DNA of 16,714 nt from Chloracidobacterium sp. UBA6041 (GTDB taxonomy: Bacteria; Acidobacteriota; Blastocatellia; Pyrinomonadales; Pyrinomonadaceae), in NCBI GenBank assembly GCA_002427845.1, contig DIYZ01000063.1:15481-32194 (forward strand), written 5' to 3'. The notes under the pieces were generated by a model. That model was given only the letters and a program-made list of their open reading frames with translations, had not been told where the DNA came from and did not search any database. How positions within the stretch are numbered: the first letter of the stretch is position 1; every line of letters begins with the position of its first letter. Made by a program: the position numbers and the translations under genes. Below, piece after piece: positions 8,346-14,409 of this stretch.

Positions 8346-8423
8346 GCGTAGCTCGTCAGTTGCGCGCAGCACCCGGTCGCTACTGCTATTAGTCTCTTGC
8401 GCCGAGGTTGAAATTCTCGAGTT

Positions 8424-9950
8424 TCATACTCGTTGCACTTGGCCCGATTCTGACAAGAGCACCAAACCATCGTCGCGCAGTTTTTCCAGATGTGCCAACA
8501 CGGCACGCTCGGCCATCGCATGCGCCCTGGGCGAGACGTCCGTATACACGCGAGCGACTATATCTCTTGGAGTCGTGGCGCCTTCGCGAACGGCTTGGAG
8601 AATCTTCTGTTCACGCTCCAACCGGTGCGAAATGTATTCATTAATCTTCGCGTAGGGATTCGCAATCGCAGGGCCATGGCCGCCGAAGATTACCGAAAGA
8701 TTCGGCAACGCACGCATCCGCTGGAGTGAACTAAGATAGTCGCGCATGTTCCCTTCGGGAGGATCGATTAGAACTGATCCCAGCCCCACAATATTGTCAC
8801 CGGAAATCAACGTGCCCGTCCGTTCCTGATAGAAACACAGATGGCCGCGCGCATGTCCGGGAGTATGCATGGCGTGCAAGTGTATCTCCGGCGGGCCTTC
8901 GAGCCTGATAACTTCGCCGTCTTCGATGAAGCGATTTACACGAACACTTTCAGCCAGGGATTCCGCAGTCAGCCGATGAGCCGCGACTTTCATCTGATCA
9001 CCGAGGTGCTTTCGTAACGTGTTGACTCCACCCACATGATCCGGATGCATGTGAGTCAAAACGATTTCCCGCGCGCGGCGGCCTTCCGTCAACAGATCAT
9101 TTATACAGGCAGCCAACGCCTGCTGCTCGTCCTCGTACGGCGAACCCGGATCGATGATTAGGATTTCGTCGGCGGTATAAATCAGGTAACAGTTTGTGTG
9201 TGTCGCTGGAGGTTTCGTCGGCGTGCGGACGGGAAAGCAAATGTAATTCGGGCGAAACTCAATGCGGCGAACGGGCTGCCGGTGCGCGTGGGGCACTGAG
9301 AGAAACCGCCCGACCATATCGAGCGGATTGTCAGCGAGCCCGCCCGATAAAGTTTTCAAAGCATGAAGTACCGGCGGCACCGCCAGTAGTTCCGAGCGTT
9401 GCCAGCGCGTGTAAGCGGCGCTCGCAGCAATCCAATCGCCGCTCTGGAGTTCGCCATCATCCGTGATGCGAGCTTGCTGTTTCGGCGGACAATGAACCAG
9501 AAAGAACCAGGTGTCGAAGCGGCGCGCGCTGAACGGCGGCGTCACCCAACGTCCGGCAAAAATAAAATCGTCAGCATCGAGATAAAGCTCATAGTGCTGC
9601 AACAACTCGGGCCAGGACGTGCGTCCTGATTGCAGATCGTCAAGCAAGGAAGCGCGCTGGCCCTGCGTCAAGGCCTCGCCGCCGCGAGCGGCGAGCACTT
9701 GAGTCTCTTCAAACAATTCGCGCGCGGCGCAACTAATCGCTGTTGCGGTTTCTGCGTCGGGGCAATGTTGGACGGACACGGTGGCGTCCGTAGCGTCGAA
9801 CTGGCCGCCGGGAAAGGCATGGAAACCGCCGAGGAAGGCCAGCTTCTCGCTGCGACGAACCAGAAAGACTTCGGGGTTGCGCGGGTTGGTGTTGTGTTGG
9901 AGGAGAATTATAGCAGCAGCGTCTTTGGGGGCCTTGGGTAACTCAACCAT
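8424..9950 (-). CDS. Nudix hydrolase domain fused to LACTB2-like metallo-beta-lactamase domain
   Basis: Encodes 508 aa, cytoplasmic. The N-terminal part (about 8-190) is Nudix: FLVRRSEKLAFLGGFHAFPGG, then after an insertion of about 25 residues AARELFEETQVL (the REUxEE core). This expanded Nudix box recalls the NUDT19-like subfamily, whose members cleave CoA-type substrates. The C-terminal part (about 250-435) is an MBL fold with THMHPDH (299-305), His366 (HTPGH), Asp385 (SGD) and His425 (GGHG), so the two-metal site is complete. A winged-helix-like end as in LACTB2 follows (AERAVLAHLEKLRDDGLV). It may hydrolyse CoA thioesters or nucleotide-linked compounds; this is inference. The ATG at 9950 has no strong Shine-Dalgarno. 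The gene lies between two palindromic elements and probably has its own promoter. Confidence 0.9.
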   Translation of the reverse strand: MVELPKAPKDAAAIILLQHNTNPRNPEVFLVRRSEKLAFLGGFHAFPGGQFDATDATVSVQHCPDAETATAISCAARELFEETQVLAARGGEALTQGQRASLLDDLQSGRTSWPELLQHYELYLDADDFIFAGRWVTPPFSARRFDTWFFLVHCPPKQQARITDDGELQSGDWIAASAAYTRWQRSELLAVPPVLHALKTLSGGLADNPLDMVGRFLSVPHAHRQPVRRIEFRPNYICFPVRTPTKPPATHTNCYLIYTADEILIIDPGSPYEDEQQALAACINDLLTEGRRAREIVLTHMHPDHVGGVNTLRKHLGDQMKVAAHRLTAESLAESVRVNRFIEDGEVIRLEGPPEIHLHAMHTPGHARGHLCFYQERTGTLISGDNIVGLGSVLIDPPEGNMRDYLSSLQRMRALPNLSVIFGGHGPAIANPYAKINEYISHRLEREQKILQAVREGATTPRDIVARVYTDVSPRAHAMAERAVLAHLEKLRDDGLVLLSESGQVQRV

Positions 9951-9973
9951 TTGACTTTAGAGCGGCTAAGCAC

Positions 9974-10116
9974 GAGCGGGGGCATGCCCACCTTCCTCAC
10001 CTGAGAGACATTCCGAGTTGAATAAGTTTTTGCTCACCTTGAAAGTCTTCCGAGTGAAAGTTATTCCGCCTCAACCCTGAGCAGCTCGTGGTAAGGAAGG
10101 GGGCATGCCCTCGCTT
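9974..10116 (+). repeat. 140-bp palindromic element, copy 1
   Basis: The left arm (9974-10005) reads GAGCGGGGGCATGCCC then ACCTTCCTCACCTGAG. The right arm (10085-10115) is its near complement, TGGTAAGGAAGGGGGCATGC then CCTCGCT. The centre includes TTTTTGCTCACCTTGAAAG and CCTCAACCCTGAGCAGCTC, features shared with copy 2 at 14251. It fills the gap between the molybdopterin oxidoreductase stop (10123) and the Nudix-MBL start (9950), so it could act as a transcription-termination hairpin for the former. Confidence 0.8.
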
Positions 10117-10122
10117 GCTTGA

Positions 10123-10803
10123 TTAAGACCAGCGAAATCTTTCGCCATCGCCGGGGCCCCAGGGGTTCCCGCGCATATGGTAGCCGCCCTCTTCCCAGTA
10201 GCCCGCTTGATCCTGTTCCAGAAATCGCCCGCCCTTGACCCACTTGGCCGACTTCCACGCGTAGAGTTGGGGAATGATCAGGCGCACTGGGCCGCCGTGT
10301 TCGGGAGGAATTGGCGCGCCGTCATGGGACCAGGCGAAGAGTGAATCCTCGTTAAGGAAATACTCGATGGGAACATTTGTAGACCAGCCATAGTCGTAAG
10401 CAAGCGCAACGACAAATTTCGCCTCGGCCTTGACGCCGGCGATTTTCGCAATCTCGCGTGTGGGCACGCCTCCCCAGGTGTTGTCCAGGCGCGACCAGCG
10501 CGTGACGCAATGAAAGTCTGCGTAAACCTTCACGGCCGGCAACTGCATGAATTCATCGAGCGACCATTTCTGCGGGTGCTCCACTAATCCATCCACTTCA
10601 AACGACCATGTAGCCAGATCGATTTCGGGCGTGCCGTGCGCATCGAGCACGGGCCACTTTCGCGTGCGCGTTTGCCCTGGAGGAATGCGATTTGGCAGTC
10701 GTGTGTTGGGACTGATGATGTCAGCGTCGCTAATCTCTTCGGGCTTGCGCGGATCACCGGGCTGGTATTTCGGATCCTTAAATAAGCTTCCCAGAAAACT
10801 CAT
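10123..10803 (-). CDS. Sulfite-oxidase-like molybdopterin oxidoreductase (YuiH type)
   Basis: Encodes 226 aa, a single molybdopterin-binding oxidoreductase domain (PF00174 family) of about the length of B. subtilis YuiH. It has no Tat or Sec signal, so it is probably cytoplasmic. The Mo-ligating cysteine is Cys99 in DFHCVTRWSRLDNTWGGV. The other family landmarks are present: WSFEVDGLVEHP (66-77), GGPVRLIIPQLYAWKSAKWV and FLEQDQAGYWEEGGYHMRGN. No heme or membrane partner is visible next to it. The substrate is unknown; proteins of this type are only distantly related to MsrP (YedY) and sulfite oxidase. The ATG at 10803 follows GAGATAG at a workable distance. It starts 45 nt after the 143-aa gene's stop and may be co-transcribed with it. 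Confidence 0.9.
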   Translation of the reverse strand: MSFLGSLFKDPKYQPGDPRKPEEISDADIISPNTRLPNRIPPGQTRTRKWPVLDAHGTPEIDLATWSFEVDGLVEHPQKWSLDEFMQLPAVKVYADFHCVTRWSRLDNTWGGVPTREIAKIAGVKAEAKFVVALAYDYGWSTNVPIEYFLNEDSLFAWSHDGAPIPPEHGGPVRLIIPQLYAWKSAKWVKGGRFLEQDQAGYWEEGGYHMRGNPWGPGDGERFRWS

Positions 10804-10848
10804 ATAGATCTATCTCGCTGAAGAACTGTAAGTTACCGATAGTAATGG

Positions 10849-11280
10849 TTAACCCTTCTTCGATTGTCTTTCCGCCAGTTTTATTAACTCTTCCGGCATC
10901 CATTTACCCACACCCTTCTTAGTAGACTCTTCGATGCCGACGGTGCGATCGTGCCAGTCGTCTCTGTCGCCTTCCGGGCCGCGCTCGCGCTCGTAGTTTT
11001 CAGTCTGTTCCAGACTTAGCAGAATTCCGTCCGCAATTTCTTTCCAATCCTGAAATTGAATGCCGCGTCTTACGATTGGCAACCCCGCCGACCAGTCTTC
11101 CTCGGGAGCGCGTGCGTCCTGTTCAGGGATGGTCAGGTTATGCAGTGACGGAAATGGTTTGCCCGCAAACTCTTTTAGCAAAAGTTCCTTAATCTCTTTG
11201 TAAGAGGCCTGCGGCCTTTCGCGTCTGAGAGCCTGGGCGCGGCGAAAAAGATCGGACACGCTTGATTCTTCGTGGGCCAT
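10849..11280 (-). CDS. Hypothetical protein, 143 aa
   Basis: Not recognised. The protein is soluble and charged, without signal peptide, TM segment or Cys clusters. The N-terminal 40 residues look helical (VSDLFRRAQALRRERPQASY, KEIKELLLKEF). The middle has DWSAGLPIVRRGIQFQDWKE and LLSLEQTENYERERGPEGDR, and the end is Lys-rich (ELIKLAERQSKKG). Codon use looks like that of its neighbours, and the frame is open across its whole length with no competing ORF of comparable quality, which supports a real gene. It lies 45 nt upstream of the molybdopterin oxidoreductase on the same strand, which suggests an operon, and is divergent from the S8 peptidase. No clear Shine-Dalgarno precedes the ATG at 11280. 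Confidence 0.65.
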   Translation of the reverse strand: MAHEESSVSDLFRRAQALRRERPQASYKEIKELLLKEFAGKPFPSLHNLTIPEQDARAPEEDWSAGLPIVRRGIQFQDWKEIADGILLSLEQTENYERERGPEGDRDDWHDRTVGIEESTKKGVGKWMPEELIKLAERQSKKG

Positions 11281-11373
11281 GGAAGCCGGAAAAGTCTTGC
11301 AGCAGAAGGTTGTTTGTTACGGCAATACCTTACACGGGCGCAGGGTAAGTTTACAACTGGGGCACAAATGGTT

Positions 11374-11449
11374 GTAACGCAAGCTGTTGGTTTGCGGCGG
11401 AAAGCGGTCATCTGCCTGGCCCCGGTCGCAAACTAACAGTTTGCGTTAC
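11374..11449. repeat. Double-hairpin inverted repeat in a divergent promoter region
   Basis: The left arm (11374-11400) begins GTAACGCAAGCTGTTGG. The complement of the right arm (11422-11449) begins GTAACGCAAACTGTTAG; over 27-28 nt the arms differ at three positions and one gap. The right arm is itself a perfect hairpin, CGCAAACT-AAC-AGTTTGCG; the left arm hairpin has two mismatches. A 21-nt spacer separates them. It lies between the divergent genes at 11280 and 11503. It could be a REPIN-like repeat, or less likely an operator. Confidence 0.75.
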
Positions 11450-11465
11450 TAGAAATGTGGCGCAA

Positions 11466-11493
11466 TTGAAATCACCGCAGAATAAAGTAAACT
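11466..11493 (+). promoter_or_regulatory. Possible promoter for the S8 peptidase gene
   Basis: TTGAAA (11466-11471), a 16-nt spacer and TAAACT (11488-11493) resemble a sigma-70 type promoter. The ATG at 11503 is only 9 nt beyond the -10, so a transcript from here would have almost no 5' leader. This agrees with the poor Shine-Dalgarno (AGG directly abuts the ATG). The hexamers are not perfect and the call is by eye. Confidence 0.3.
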
Positions 11494-11502
11494 GCCCGCA
11501 GG

Positions 11503-12870
11503 ATGCCCGAATCAATTCTCTCAGCTAAATTGGGTGAAGCCTCGGAGGGTTCACAACGCGGCTGCTGTCTCTGTGGTCGGCTAAACGAGCAGCGCATGCC
11601 GGTCGACGAACTCCCCCCGAACATAAAGACACTTCTCAAAGCCAACACAGGTGTTACTGCCGAGTTGTCTCAGGTCTGCGCAAACTGCGTGGAGCTTTTT
11701 AGCAGAGCCAAGGCACAAATTGATTCCCATCATTTTGTTTTTGAACAAACCGATCACGTTCTGCCTACGCCGCTGCGAATGAATGCAGACGAGCGCTTCA
11801 CCGGGCGAGGCGTGACCATTGCTTTCCTGGACTCGGGTTTCTATGCGCACGACGATCTAACAAAACCAGAAAACCGGATCGTCGCCTACAACAGCATCTT
11901 TGATGGCCAGGATGATCGCACATCGCTCGAGACAACTGACGCCGCGAGTTGGCACGGGATGATGACGTCCGTCGTGGCCGCGGGAAACGGCCACCTGTCG
12001 GAAGGGTTCTACCGGGGCATCGCACCGGAATCTAAAGTTGTCCTGGTGAAAATTGGCCGCACCGGCCATATCCGTGACCAACAGATCGCGCGTGGCCTCG
12101 AGTGGGTCCTGGACAATCGGAAGAAATACGATATTCGCATCGTTAACATTTCAGCCGGTGGAGACTTTGAGCAGTCATACCTTGATAGTTCCTTATGCCA
12201 AACCGTGGAGCGTGCAGTTCATGAAGGATTGGTCGTCGTTTGCGCGGTCGGCAACGCCGGGATGGCGCCAAATCATCCGGTATTGCCTCCGGCCTGTTCG
12301 CCGTCGGCGATTTCGGTTGGCGGACTGGACGATCAAAACTCGCTTGATCGAGCAAGGCGCGGCATGTATCGCTCGTCGTATGGACCAACTCTGGATGGTT
12401 TACAAAAGCCGGAGATCATTGCTCCGGGAATTTGGGTGGCCGCACCCATCCTTCCGTTCACGCCGACCGCTGACCAGGCCCACCTTTACGCCGAACTCGA
12501 TGCCGCCGCGGACGACGAACTGCGCTCGATTATCGAATTGCATGCAGGAGTCGATAAAGACTTCGACGAAGCACGTGATTTGCCGATCCCGCTGCTTAGA
12601 CAGTTGATCACCATCAAGCTGCGCGAAGGGAATGTCATCAATCAGTACTACAAGTATGTTGACGGGACGTCTTTTGCCTCGCCGATTGTTGCCTCGATTG
12701 CCGCATGCATGCTGGAGGCAAACCCGAGCCTGTCTCCACAGCAAGTGAAACGCATTCTGATCGAAACCGCCGAACGGGTGCCGGGTGTGGAAGTTGAAAG
12801 GCAGGGCTGGGGTGTTGTAGCGCCGCGGCCAGCGGTTGAGGTGGCGTTGACTACGCGGGGCCCGGCCTGA
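11503..12870 (+). CDS. S8 subtilisin-like serine peptidase with N-terminal two-CxxC motif
   Basis: Encodes 455 aa without a signal peptide, so probably intracellular. The catalytic triad is complete: Asp110 (AFLDSGF), His151 (WHGMMTSVVAAGNG) and Ser390 (DGTSFASP), with oxyanion Asn251 (AVGNAG). Before the catalytic domain, CCLCG (Cys21, Cys24) and CANC (Cys59, Cys62) are spaced 34 residues apart, as in a zinc ribbon or treble clef. An extra segment of about 65 residues (about 318-383: AHLYAELDAAADDELRSIIE and onward) is inserted before the Ser motif. The start at 11503 is preferred over later ATGs because it keeps the first CxxC. The insert and the finger could restrict access to chosen substrates, which is inference. 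The small acidic gene follows 136 nt downstream on the same strand. Confidence 0.9.
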   Translation: MPESILSAKLGEASEGSQRGCCLCGRLNEQRMPVDELPPNIKTLLKANTGVTAELSQVCANCVELFSRAKAQIDSHHFVFEQTDHVLPTPLRMNADERFTGRGVTIAFLDSGFYAHDDLTKPENRIVAYNSIFDGQDDRTSLETTDAASWHGMMTSVVAAGNGHLSEGFYRGIAPESKVVLVKIGRTGHIRDQQIARGLEWVLDNRKKYDIRIVNISAGGDFEQSYLDSSLCQTVERAVHEGLVVVCAVGNAGMAPNHPVLPPACSPSAISVGGLDDQNSLDRARRGMYRSSYGPTLDGLQKPEIIAPGIWVAAPILPFTPTADQAHLYAELDAAADDELRSIIELHAGVDKDFDEARDLPIPLLRQLITIKLREGNVINQYYKYVDGTSFASPIVASIAACMLEANPSLSPQQVKRILIETAERVPGVEVERQGWGVVAPRPAVEVALTTRGPA

Positions 12871-13006
12871 CCGGCGTTTAACCTGAAGTTCCCCACCAGA
12901 GTTGCCACCTGCTCGCTGGTAGACACTTGCGCGAGCCGTATGCAACAATTCCTCACAACTAACAATGACAAGCTGAGAAGGTTTCGAGAGGAGCGTTACC
13001 GTAAAA

Positions 13007-13270
13007 ATGTCTGAAAATGAAACCGCGCCAACTGAAGGCGCGACCAATCCAACTGAAAACCCGGTGACCGAGGTTGCGACGGAAGATATTTCTTACCATG
13101 CAGTTGAAAAGGACGGAGTAGTAACGGCGATCTGGGAGATGCAGGGTCGCAAGCACATGAGGACTATCGATCCTCGTTCACGCCAGGGCCAGGATATTCT
13201 TCGCCTTTACACGACGGAACATCACGATGACGTTTCCGCCGCTGAAGCAAGCGAAGCAGCCTCTTCCTGA
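13007..13270 (+). CDS. Small acidic hypothetical protein, 87 aa
   Basis: Not recognised. The N-terminal 27 residues are Thr/Glu/Pro/Asn-rich and probably disordered (MSENETAPTEGATNPTENPV). A short folded-looking core follows (ISYHAVEKDGVVTAIWEM, GRKHMRTIDPRSRQGQDILR), and an Ala/Glu/Ser tail ends it. There is no signal peptide, Cys or TM segment. GGAG occurs 13 nt before the ATG, a long spacing. The next ORF, overlapping its 3' end in another frame, is judged spurious. Its position just after the S8 peptidase raises the possibility of a substrate or inhibitor, but nothing in the sequence proves this. Confidence 0.6.
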   Translation: MSENETAPTEGATNPTENPVTEVATEDISYHAVEKDGVVTAIWEMQGRKHMRTIDPRSRQGQDILRLYTTEHHDDVSAAEASEAASS

Positions 13271-13549
13271 GTTCGTCCCGACAGCTCGGGCGCAAGACGC
13301 ACCGCTTAGTATCCTCCGCATTTCTGACCATCCTCCGCTGACCTGCCGACAGCTCAAGTTCAACACTCCAGGCCGGGAGTCCGCGCGGTCGCGATCCTGG
13401 TTGTTCGGCCGTTTCCGCGAAGTCCATTCGCGTACGCATCCAGACTTGCCGATCCAGGAATTTGAACAAAAACCAAAAACTCCATCACGTTGGTTAGAAC
13501 AGACCAGCGGGCCTTTCCCGGAAGCGTGAAAAACGGCAGCTCTTTGCAG

Positions 13550-13561
13550 TTTAGCTAAACC
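13550..13561. promoter_or_regulatory. Perfect 12-nt palindrome, possible operator
   Basis: GTTTAGCTAAAC is a perfect dyad in an otherwise unremarkable AT-richer stretch, about 120 nt upstream of the GNAT start. It could be a dimeric regulator site. Palindromes of this size can occur by chance, so confidence is low. Confidence 0.2.
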
Positions 13562-13570
13562 CCACGTTAA

Positions 13571-13663
13571 TATTTACAACTCTCGCCGAAGGGTGAGTTT
13601 GCCGACCAGGCTCGCGAACTGATAGTGAAGCTAACTAAGGTCATCGTTGAGAATAAGAAATAA
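13571..13663 (+). pseudogene. Possible gene remnant (C-terminal fragment only)
   Basis: The frame from 13571 to the TAA at 13661 is open and reads like a genuine amphipathic helical C-terminus (GEFADQARELIVKLTKVIVE, then NKK). It is preceded immediately by an in-frame TAA and has no ATG. It ends 15 nt before the GNAT start. It may be the remains of a gene whose 5' part is lost, or chance. I could not assign a family. Confidence 0.25.
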
Positions 13664-13678
13664 CCGATAGGTTCCGCT

Positions 13679-14161
13679 TTGAGCGAAGGTTTGGAAAGCT
13701 TGAAAATAAGAAAAGCATCACCTGAAGACGCCCCGACCCTGACCAAAATTTCCCACGACGCCAAACGACATTGGGGTTATCCGGAACACTGGATAAAACA
13801 CTGGCAAGCGGACTTAACTATCTCACCTGAGTTTGTTGCTACCAATCAAGTGTACGTAGCTGAAAGTGATGACGCCCTACTTGGCTTCTACGCTTTGATC
13901 GTGCTCGACGACAAGGCTGAACTGGATCACCTTTGGGTGGCGCCAGAACACATCGGCACCGGTGTCGGAAAGGAACTGTTCATCCACGCTATGCAGAAAG
14001 CCGCGCAAGAAAGCGTTTCCGAAGTGAAAATCTCTTCAGACCCGAATGCGGAAGGCTTCTATCAAAAGATGGGAGCGCACCGAATCGGCGAAACGGTTTC
14101 TGAAATCGACGGTGAGCCACGCACGCTGCCTCGACTAACGATCGATCCAAAATCTTCTTAA
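13679..14161 (+). CDS. GNAT-family N-acetyltransferase
   Basis: Encodes 160 aa, a single GNAT domain of usual length. It starts at a TTG (MSEGLESLKIRKAS), with an AGG about 8 nt upstream; TTG at 13691 is an alternative. The acetyl-CoA binding region is LDHLWVAPEHIGTGVGKELF (83-102), with the loop IGTGVG where Arg or Gln usually replaces the Ile. VYVAESDDALLGFYAL (58-73) is the preceding strand pair, and SDPNAEGFYQKMGAHRIGE is the typical C-terminal motif with Tyr. The substrate cannot be read from sequence. A terminator-like hairpin follows directly. Confidence 0.9.
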   Translation: MSEGLESLKIRKASPEDAPTLTKISHDAKRHWGYPEHWIKHWQADLTISPEFVATNQVYVAESDDALLGFYALIVLDDKAELDHLWVAPEHIGTGVGKELFIHAMQKAAQESVSEVKISSDPNAEGFYQKMGAHRIGETVSEIDGEPRTLPRLTIDPKSS

Positions 14162-14178
14162 TTGTCCAACAACCCAGG

Positions 14179-14215
14179 TGACTCACTCCGGCAACCGGGC
14201 CGAGTCAGTTCTTCA
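14179..14215 (+). terminator. Candidate intrinsic terminator of the GNAT gene
   Basis: TGACTC (14179-14184) pairs with GAGTCA (14202-14207), and CCGG (14188-14191) pairs with CCGG (14195-14198) around a CAA loop, with a 3x3 internal mismatch. GTTCTTCAATT follows, moderately T-rich. It starts 17 nt after the GNAT stop. Confidence 0.45.
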
Positions 14216-14250
14216 ATTCATTCAACTTTGAGTGGCAGTCAAGCAGTCAA

Positions 14251-14390
14251 ACAGCGGGAGCAAGCCCACCTTCCTGACCTGAGAGATACTCTCTGATCTC
14301 GGCTGATCTCACCTTGGGAGCCTTTCAAGCAAGGATTAGAGACTCAACCGTGATCAGCTCATGGTCAGGAAGGGGGCCTGCCCCCGCTGT
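14251..14390 (+). repeat. 140-bp palindromic element, copy 2
   Basis: The left arm (14251-14283) reads ACAGCGGGAGCAAGCCC then ACCTTCCTGACCTGAG. The right arm (14358-14390) is CTCATGGTCAGGAAGGGGGC then CTGCCCCCGCTGT. Between them, GAGACTCAACCGTGATCAGC corresponds to CCTCAACCCTGAGCAGC in copy 1 (9974-10116), and both copies are in the same orientation. Here it sits between the convergent GNAT and DUF4214 genes, where a hairpin could end both transcripts. Confidence 0.8.
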
Positions 14391-14409
14391 CTCTGTTGAC
14401 AGACATTCC

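Larger units (their letters stand above)
8119..8423. other. Repeat-filled intergenic region upstream of moxR
   Basis: A 305-bp gap without a gene. From the moxR side it holds an AT-rich leader (about 8120-8148), a decayed half copy of the GCAAAG repeat (8149-8170: AACCGCAAAG, then CACAAAG), then the palindromic element at 8213-8345. The remainder up to the Nudix-MBL stop contains a degenerate further unit (GGTCGCTACTGCTATTAG, around 8374) and a short hairpin CGAGT/ACTCG at the stop codon. No small ORF is supported. Confidence 0.6.
13271..13678. other. Gene-poor stretch before the GNAT gene
   Basis: A 408-bp region. A hairpin CCCGA-CAGC-TCGGG (13277-13290) follows the small acidic gene but lacks a T-run. 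An ORF in another frame (13227-13529) has no recognisable content. A perfect 12-nt palindrome, GTTTAGCTAAAC, lies at 13550-13561. A short open stretch resembling the C-terminus of a lost gene occupies 13571-13663. Otherwise I see nothing to assign. Confidence 0.5.

Noticed and set aside
13227..13529. 100-codon plus-strand ORF overlapping the small acidic gene
   Set aside because: Begins inside the 3' end of the 87-aa gene in another frame, has no Shine-Dalgarno, and its composition (Arg/Pro/Ser-rich, no pattern) looks like out-of-frame translation.
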